Positions 57,587 to 64,000 of a stretch of DNA of 64,000 nt are shown piece by piece; position 1 is the stretch's first letter, and every line of letters begins with the position of its first letter. Made by a program: the position numbers and the translations under genes. The stretch spans positions 1,860,001 to 1,924,000 of the forward strand of contig CAMRHE010000321.1 in the NCBI GenBank assembly GCA_947044405.1, in the 5' to 3' direction. Under the pieces are notes generated by a model. The model did not search any database and was not told where the DNA came from. It saw only the letters and a list, made by a program, of their open reading frames with translations. This DNA comes from Leptodactylus fallax. Its lineage: Eukaryota; Chordata; Amphibia; Anura; Leptodactylidae.

Positions 57587-57624
57587 TGTATCATAAACCA
57601 GGCGTCACGCCGATTTATGATACA
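57587..57624. repeat. Strong hairpin between two minisatellites
   Basis: TGTATCATAAACCAGGCGT, one base, then a nearly exact inverted copy ending TTTATGATACA: 18-19 bp arms with one bulge and almost no loop. It sits exactly between the GC-rich array and the 36-bp array. Confidence 0.85.
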
Positions 57625-57878
57625 GATTAATCCAACAATGCATTCAGGCAACCACATACAGATTAATCCGCCCATGCATTCAGGCAACCCCATACAGATT
57701 AATCCGCCCGTGCATTCAGGCAACCCCATACAGCTTAATCCGCCCGTGCATTCAGGCAACCCCATACAGATTAATCAGCCCATTCATTCAGGCAACCCCA
57801 TACAGCTTAATCTGCCCGTGCATACAGGCAGCCCCAAACCACAGATTGATCCAAGCACATATATTCAGGCGCACGCTC
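57623..57878. repeat. 36-bp minisatellite, six to seven units
   Basis: Units of 36 bp beginning CAG(A/C)TTAATCCGCCC and including GCATTCAGGCAACCCC, six good copies from 57,623 to 57,838 and one degenerate copy. Because 36 is a multiple of three, one frame gives a 12-residue repeat, but no gene context supports translation. Confidence 0.9.
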
Positions 57879-58275
57879 TATTATACGTCGGTTATTGCAG
57901 AGTTCACTAAAAAATCACTAACCTTTTCCTTTTTTTGCTACGCCGAATGCTGTATGTTATATTACAGCGGGTGTATCGCCCCATAGGCATATCGTGCTGC
58001 GATTAGAATGAAGCACGGACTGATTGCACTTGCTAATGTGTGTAAAAACCCCAGCAATATGTGATTGTGAGACTAGCAGCAGGTCCTTCAGCCAGAATGT
58101 CTTGTGACAATGTGACAACACACACACACACACACATTCCAGAACCCCCACCCCCCTGGCCATACACACATGTCCACACCCCACCAAGACCATTCACACT
58201 GACCACACTAGGTAGCAGAGTTGATGTGTTGTTATACAAATTGAGCACAAACACAAAATGCAAAGTTTAACAAGT

Positions 58276-58281
58276 TTTATT
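58276..58281 (-). promoter_or_regulatory. AATAAA polyadenylation signal
   Basis: TTTATT on the plus strand, 117 bp after the stop codon of the last viral gene (58,398). It is well placed to terminate the minus-strand viral transcript. Confidence 0.55.
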
Positions 58282-58397
58282 CAGCAAATAAACAGCGTAC
58301 AGAAATTTGACAATGTTACAACACTGGTGTATAAATTGACAAAGAGGTTTAAATACATTACAATACATTAATAATATACACATATTCGGATAGCTAT

Positions 58398-59160
58398 TTA
58401 CAAGGTTAACCAAGAAGACTGTAGCAGCGGTTGGGGTCTTCTCTTAGGAAGCAGGCTGCTATGTGGTATACCCGTAGGTGTGGAGGTTTTGGTCAGGAGA
58501 CTGCGGTTAGGGGTGACATTTACAGATGTCTCAAGCAGGTTCATTTTTAAACCATCCAGAATCTCTCTAGTAGATGAATTACCCACAACAGTAGACGGCA
58601 TGTTTATGTCAGCCATGGCATGCATAAATGCATCCCACCCCGGAGGGCTTTTGTTTCTTGTGAGTCTGTGACTCTGTGTGGCATTTCGTACAAGGTCCAG
58701 CATATTAGACCCTGGAATAACATCGCCCTTGTAAATAAATTCGCCTTTATCATTCCACGTTGTAACTCCAGAGTTCTGCTTCATCCTACTTAACAAAAGT
58801 TCAGCATTTTTCTTAAAACGGGGGTTGACATGTGTTACAATTTCAAGGCTGGAATCGCTTTTATCAGCGGATATATTTGGCAATTGTTGATGACCAGGTT
58901 CAGATTGGTTAACAAGGTTTAAAGTCGCTAGCTCTTTAGCCTCCTGTTTAGCAAGAATCAAGTATCTTTCTTTGCATTATATCGGTGTATCTTTTAATTT
59001 TCACATCATCCGACAAGTCAGGGTTGTGTAAAATACCGCTAATTTCATTATCCATGCGTTGTATTACGCTCTGTCTCAGGCCTGTCGGCTGTGTAAAGAC
59101 ATGGCTAAGCCTGGTTAGCTCGTGTTTGGGCACCAAGTACATTTTCTCCGCATAATCCAT
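58398..59160 (-). pseudogene. Viral element protein of unknown function, frameshifted
   Basis: Start ATG 59,160 (MDYAEKMYLVPKHELTRL), overlapping the stop of the upstream gene by one base (TAATG). The first 70 residues contain a helical region around SVIQRMDNEISGIL and stop at 58,948. The remainder is in another frame from about 58,961 to the stop at 58,398, indicating one frameshift; total about 250 residues. The second part has NAELLLSRM, WNDKGEFIYKG and SNMLDLVRNATQSHRL. From memory of such elements, proteins with an N-terminal LVP(K/Q)H motif occur next to the ATPase in Maverick/adintovirus genomes, but their function is unknown to me. No signal peptide or transmembrane segment is seen. 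Sequencing error cannot be excluded as the cause of the frameshift. Confidence 0.7.
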
Positions 59161-59489
59161 TATTTGTTAAAAAACAAACTCGTTATTAACGGAATTGCAA
59201 ATCCCAACAGAGGACCTATGAATCCTCCAGTCTGGTTCACTAAGCGCTTCTTTTTCTTTATGGGGATTGTTTTATCACACATCCTCCTTATAGCTTTACG
59301 CAACTTCTTTAGTATCTTTTTCTGGCGTTCCTTTAGCGGAATTCGCCCTTTTAGGATATTTAAGGCGACTTCGCCTATGGCTGCTATTAAATCATCGCTC
59401 GCATGGCGCAAAATAGATTTTCTGTCAGAAGGTGTTGCTTTAACAAGCGATTTTAAGAGAGCCCAATTACGTCGTAATCTCTCCGACAT
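59160..59489 (-). CDS. Small basic protein with hydrophobic C-terminus (109 aa)
   Basis: ATG at 59,489 (MSERLRRNWALLKSLVK); intact frame to TAA 59,160. Residues 1-60 are amphipathic and rich in Arg/Lys; 60-85 are very basic (ERQKKILKKLRKAIRR and a KKKKR run); about 88-107 are glycine-rich and hydrophobic (TGGFIGPLLGFAIPLITSLF). A basic body with a membrane-active-looking tail recalls the adenovirus-type core or membrane-lytic minor proteins reported for adintovirus-like elements, for example pX-like proteins. A role in genome condensation or membrane penetration is inference. It lies between the ATPase, about 50 bp upstream, and the next gene, with which it shares one base. This is the only undamaged gene of the viral block. 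Confidence 0.75.
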   Translation of the reverse strand: MSERLRRNWALLKSLVKATPSDRKSILRHASDDLIAAIGEVALNILKGRIPLKERQKKILKKLRKAIRRMCDKTIPIKKKKRLVNQTGGFIGPLLGFAIPLITSLFFNK

Positions 59490-59538
59490 CTTGTCGCTGC
59501 TATGTAAGAGTCCTAGAATGCGCTTAACCTTCTAAATC

Positions 59539-60193
59539 TCACTTTTTAAAACTATTTTTCTTCAGAATATACACAGCGGGTAGAGCCGGTGGTAAGAAAC
59601 CAGACCTTAAATGAAGGTTCTCAGGGGTATTAGCCCTTAAATCTACTAACAGGTGCCCATAAGGCTCCCGTGTAGCGTCCTCAAATGCTTCCAAGAAGAA
59701 ATGTGTTTTTCCAGGATACATTTGTCTCGCTAATTTGCAATTTATCACGAGGATTATTAAAGAGAACCATGTACTTGGTGTTTAAATTAATCGTTCTACT
59801 CTTTTTACTCTGACAAAATATGTTCTGCACCAGATACAATATACTTAGATTTCTATGATGCACATACTTGGTGAATGCCTTTTCAAGTTCGCTGTTTACA
59901 CTAGCAGTATCCATAAGATCATCAACAATGGTCAAATTTACCTTGTCGGGTGGGAATAACTCATCATCTACAAACGTATGCGGTAGGCCCTCAATAAACC
60001 TGATGTGTGGAAAGCGTAGAGAGAGTTCGTCATAAAGTTTTTGCCAACAAGCATAAAACCAAACAATATTATCGGGTTTGTGTGATAAATGCGTGTCAGT
60101 ATTTTCCAGTAGTTTTCTAACAAAATAACTCTTTCCAGAGCTGGACGGCCCAGCTAAAATGCATGAAAAAGGGTGTTGTAAGCGGGTGTCCAT
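59539..60193 (-). pseudogene. Packaging-type ATPase (FtsK/HerA-like, A32 type), frameshifted
   Basis: Powers DNA translocation into capsids in viruses of this group. Start chosen at ATG 60,193 (MDTRLQHPFSCILAG), because the P-loop follows immediately, as usual for the family; the frame is open further upstream, but that part has no homology I recognise. Walker A is AGPSSSGKSYFV (residues about 15-26), Walker B is NLTIVDDLMD (about 85-94), and LSILYLVQNIF is the following strand and sensor region. A frameshift near 59,727 separates the first part (which ends at 59,681 in the wrong frame) from the C-terminal part, ARQMYPGKTHFFLEAFEDAT, which ends at 59,539. Total about 218 residues, a normal length for Maverick ATPases. 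About 130 bp downstream of the polymerase gene. Confidence 0.85.
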
Positions 60194-60319
60194 GGTATAT
60201 GATTGACCTCGCTGTAAAATCGCACGACGGTCGTCTTTCAAAAACAGGATCCAGGAGCTTCTTAAAAAGAGCAACTAACGCACCTGAAAAAAATATTGTG
60301 TAACTGTGTCAAAACTATA

Positions 60320-63300
60320 TTAGATGCCGAAAGGTAGCGTTGTAAAATCGTCTTGCAGACGTCTCTTTGTGTATACACATCGCTGCCTTTTGCGCAGCGG
60401 TCTTGTTTCAATCTGCCACAACTTCTTATTTCTAACAAAACAGGGATGCTCCACAGATATAAATTTCTGGGTTTCAAGATTACGGTTGTGTATGTAATCC
60501 AAAACTAAATCCTTTAGGCTGTCAAAGTTAACATCCCGCGCATTAGCAACGTTTAGCGTGATCCCCTTAACTTTCAAAACCGTCTTACCGGTATTCAGTT
60601 TGTATCCGTAGGATTTTGGTCCCGTAGATACAAATTCTGTGATGTGTGTGTTATCTGGTATTTCGCTGGTTAATTCACCTAGATAATCGCCTAAAGGGGG
60701 CAGCCAGTCACCTTCACGATGAACAAAAATGACAGAATCTGTGTCGTGGTAAAGGCACCTTTCCTGCAGTCTGTCCAGAAGGGAGTACAGCTCTAGTCTG
60801 GCGTAGGCTGTTGTAAAACACGCTATAAAAATGTTTGTGTTTTTGTTGATCGTGTGGTGCCCTTTTGCGTATTTCCAATTGACTGTTGCGGTTTCATCAT
60901 CAATAAAATTTAGCTCAGAAACATCATAGTATGGGAGAAAGACATAGCTAAAGAGCTCATCAGGGTCATTCACGATGCTGGTGCACGGTAAATTAGATCT
61001 CTGCGCAAACTTTCCCCATAATGAATTTAAGAAAAGTTTGGAGATCTGCCTTTTTGCGGGGTTCACCTCGACATTTTCGGGGTCTAATTGTACACCCTCT
61101 TTTTCAAGAAAGGCATCGATGTATGCTCTTTTCTTATCAGAATCCGTACACCAGCTCGGATAACCCAATGCCTCCTGCTTGTCCCTAAGATGAAGTTCGA
61201 TGTAGGGTGCAAACAGTTTGTCCGTCGTGTCGTGAAAATGCCACACCTCATAGATCTCGGCGATCCTGTACCCTTTTTCCAAAGCTACCTCTAATTCTAT
61301 CGTACACCAAGTACCTGTCAAAGAGCGTTGTTCATCGCTATGCGTACAGACATCTGACATGGAATTTGCGGCGCATGTGTTGCAAAGGGGAAACATTCAT
61401 TTACCATTCATTTTCACCGGTAGGACCGGGAAAAACAAGTCTCTCGGTGGATAAACCTTAACTCTGGCAATACCAAAGTAATTTTTTATGTAGCCAAAAT
61501 TGTCATAAATGATGTCAGGGTGCCCTATCGGATACGTTTTTGTTTTGTTGACAAAAGGATACAGACTGGTAAAATCGTAGTAATGTATAGTTTCCCCTTC
61601 AGCCTGTTTGTGATAGAGCTTTATGGCATTAGTCCTACCGCCATAAAGCGCATCACGAGGTTCTAGCGGGGTTGGGAAGCGCATGTTAAGGAGGAACGCT
61701 TGAAGACTAGAATCTTTCTCTACCATTTCATTCCACTCATGTTCCCAAAGCACACGTACTACGTATCCGAAGCTCTGTAGAAAGTTTTTTTTAACGAAGA
61801 ATGTGTGGTACAGCTGCCCGTAGCTGGTGTTTGTAATGCTGTTGGTGTCATTTTCGTTATAGCAGATGGGGCAACTGTGGTAAAAGCAACCCTGAAACTC
61901 ATACGCTATGTGTTCCCCATTAACTCTGGCGTATCCATCTAGAAAATATTTCCCAACTTGTTTTTCACCGCCTCTCAAACCGTATTGAATGTCAATGTTT
62001 TCAGTGTGCGCTACATACATGAGCCACTGGATAGCGGGTGATGAGTAGCACTTTTTAGTTTTGTGGTAGTTGTCGGCTGGTAAAATGGCTATGGTATTTT
62101 CAGGGAGAAACTTAAACCGGTACATAGCCATACATACAGAGGCCGGAGTGATATGTTGAAAAGGATCGATGCTTTGGATAGTTGCAACATTTCTCTTTTT
62201 CCGCTTACAGTATTTTTTCACCTTTTTGCTAGTCATCTCCATCACACGCTCTCTGTAATGCTCACAGGCCTGTCTCAAAACATCAACGTCCTGCTTACAG
62301 TACAATTTTAACTCTGTCTTAAAATCAAAAGTGCACCCTTTCTGCGTCTCATACCACTCCAAGAAATCCTTTTTGTCACTAGGCATCATATATTCAACAC
62401 CGTAATACTCAACACCAGGCAAGGGCCCCACATAGTTTTGATTTTCTTCTGTGTTGAAGAAATGGGGGAAATGACCCTTTGAACCAGAGAACCCTAACGC
62501 TTCTGGTAAGCGACTTAATTTCATCGGCAGGAAGTTAAGGGAGTCTATGAACCTTAATTTCAAGTCAGGCAGCGTCACACACAAGAGTCGCCCACCCTGA
62601 GTGATCATTTTTACACGTAGCTTTTCCTTAATCAATTCCTTAACAATAAAGTAAGCGTCATACCTACCGGCATTATGAGCTATCAAGGTATACTCTGCAA
62701 ATTTACCGCTGGTAAAGTAGCTAACAAACTCGCGCGTGCAGGTTTTGCCCTCAAACTCCCATGAGTTAGCACCGTACAATGTTGTGGCGTAAATGTAATT
62801 GGGTACGTGCGTACCCGTCTCCTGCATGCATTCAAAGTCATAAAAAACATATAGATCGGTCTCTTTCTTTACTTTGTAAGGTTGCATATAGCAAAGATGA
62901 TCATCAAATTTATACATGGGTGCACCGCAAACGCTGCAACGCAAACCATTACACTTGTGCTCTTCCTCACTATTGTACACAAAGCGGCAACAGCAATCAC
63001 AAAACGTTTTAAGTCTACAAAACTCAGGGTTATCTCTAGCCAACACTTTATGCTGATCTAAACAAGCGCTCGAACGACAGTACACGCGACATGAGGCGCA
63101 CCTAGGCTGCTGACCAACACTTTCAACACAATCGTCTCTTTGACAAGCCCTGCAGAAATATTGACACGAGTGATTGTTTTTGTGGTGAAACACTGAACTA
63201 CACTTTTCACAGAAGTATGTCTCACCGATAAAACCCTTCACATTTTTGATACCATAATAATGACCATCATGATACAGAATATAAACAATTTTTCCCATAG

Positions 63301-64000
63301 GTTCTTTCCCAGTATCAAAATAGCGCCAATCGCCACGACTGTGGTACAAGACCTTAATGACAATGTCAAGGTGGTTCTCAAAAGCATCTATATCGCTGAA
63401 ACTGACCAACTCATTATCAGGAATACCCAAATCAGCGTGTATCTGCCTAGCCCGCAACAATAAACTAGCGTCGTCAACATCACCATCAGCTATCAGAGCG
63501 CATAAACTGGCAGCAAGACACAAATTAGAGTCGTCATTATTAAAGTCATACAACCATCTCTTTTTTTGTTGTATAATCTTACTGTAAACGATGGATTTCA
63601 AACGACGTTTCACACCGCCACGTCGATTTCTAAGGACAATAACAACAAGTTTGAGCTGCTGCGAAGAGAGGACTTCGGCGTTACTCTGGAGAGCGGACGC
63701 AACCACATTGAGAAACGTCTCTGCGTTAAAGACTTCTCGCGCCTGCTTTGTAGAGTAAATAGCGTCTAAGGTAGAACCGCCTTCGAGTCTTAATTGAACA
63801 AAATCACCAGGGTTAATATCTCTGAGGACTCTGTCCAGTAAAGACTGAATGGCCGCATTCACACCCTCCAGAGCAGCTACAAACGAGTCGATTTGTTCTA
63901 AATTTGTAAACCTAAAGTGATCTATATACTCAACACCGTTAAACCCAATTAGATTTCTCTCGTGGTGGAACTGATGGTCTAGTATCACAGGGATATCTGC
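60320..64000 (-). pseudogene. Protein-primed family-B DNA polymerase (PolB), one in-frame TGA
   Basis: Replicative polymerase of the viral element. The frame is open to the window edge, so the N-terminus may lie beyond 64,000. N-terminal region (first about 370 residues in view): a segment with NLCLAASLCAL and YHDGHYYGI, then a zinc-binding array of Cys/His pairs (CEKC, CRAC, CASC, CDCCC, CSVC). Exonuclease: Exo I VFYDFE near residue 385, Exo II IAHNAGRYDAYF near 440, Exo III YCKQDVDVL near 583. Polymerase: motif A YYDFTSLYPF near 820, motif B LFLNSLWGKFAQ (about 60,990-61,040), motif C YHDTDSVIF (about 60,725-60,755), C-terminus DDFTTLPFGI. An in-frame TGA at 61,397-61,399 divides the gene between motifs A and B; the frame is maintained and immediately followed by ATG. 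All catalytic residues seen are conserved. The motif set and neighbours indicate the Maverick/adintovirus type. Confidence 0.93.

Larger units (their letters stand above)
58276..64000 (-). mobile_element. Endogenous Maverick/Polinton-type (adintovirus-like) element, partial
   Basis: Four tightly packed minus-strand genes: family-B DNA polymerase, packaging-type ATPase, a small basic protein with hydrophobic tail, and a conserved-looking protein of unknown role. This combination is characteristic of Maverick/Polinton elements and the related adintoviruses integrated in animal genomes. The left boundary is set at the AATAAA signal because no terminal inverted repeat could be recognised. The element continues beyond 64,000; integrase, capsid and protease genes are not in view. 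Three of the four genes carry one lesion each. Confidence 0.85.

Noticed and set aside
57284..57910. 208-codon ORF with Pro-rich and 12-residue repeats
   Set aside because: It spans two unrelated minisatellites and a hairpin, the first array mixes 53- and 54-bp units so the frame is not kept, and no gene context or start signal supports translation.
58033..58270. Overlapping ORFs over a (CA)n and C-rich stretch
   Set aside because: Low-complexity translation of CACACA and CCACCCC runs on both strands; no gene.
60262..60477. 71-codon minus-strand ORF between PolB and ATPase
   Set aside because: It overlaps the PolB C-terminus in another frame and has no motif; treated as a shadow.

Overview
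This is a window of vertebrate nuclear DNA, almost certainly amphibian (anuran). It is AT-rich, has no recognisable host gene, and is packed with Tc1/mariner transposons, L1-clade and CR1/L2-type LINEs, Ty3-type LTR debris, a tRNA-derived SINE with an L2-like tail, hAT-type and TTAA-flanked foldback elements and minisatellites. Nearly every readable protein belongs to a mobile element. The one clear exception in kind is a block of large DNA-virus genes at the right edge.

Layout. 1-6.1 kb: minisatellite, small palindromic elements and dispersed repeats. 6.1-10.2 kb: a decayed L1 ORF2 cut by two LTRs of one family in opposite orientations. 10.2-11.8 kb: two broken Tc1 copies. 11,968-17,850: a full-length L1 with a perfect 17-bp target duplication and three coding lesions. 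19.1-21 kb: a Tc1 inside an older Tc1. 23.5-24.7 kb: a 5'-truncated L1 with a 16-bp target duplication. 24.9-27 kb: a chimeric Tc1, a (TA)n tract and a complete Tc1 with an uninterrupted 340-aa DD34E transposase. 27.2-28.4 kb: LTR and gag of a Ty3-type element. 28,803-31,926: a 3.1-kb hAT-type element filled by a minisatellite and carrying its own Tc1. 33-34.4 kb: a second chimeric Tc1. 35-50 kb: foldback and hAT elements, two more Tc1/mariner copies and a SINE. 53.1-56.8 kb: a minisatellite, interrupted by a Tc1, interrupted by a LINE with an open reverse-transcriptase frame. 57.2-57.9 kb: two different minisatellites separated by a strong hairpin.

58.3-64.0 kb, all on the minus strand: part of a Maverick/Polinton-type (adintovirus-like) endogenous viral element. 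In order of transcription it holds a family-B DNA polymerase (running off the window), a packaging-type ATPase, a small basic protein with a hydrophobic tail, and a conserved-looking protein of unknown function. Genes are tightly packed; the last two overlap as TAATG and are followed by an AATAAA signal. The polymerase has one in-frame TGA, and two other genes have one frameshift each, so the copy is either recently decayed or affected by assembly errors. The integrase, capsid and protease genes expected for such an element are not in the window and would lie to the right.

The mobile elements do not work together as a pathway. Their value is the nesting order, which gives a relative chronology, and several structures (chimeric Tc1 ends, minisatellites inside hAT elements, TA tracts between Tc1 copies) that deserve genome-wide checks.
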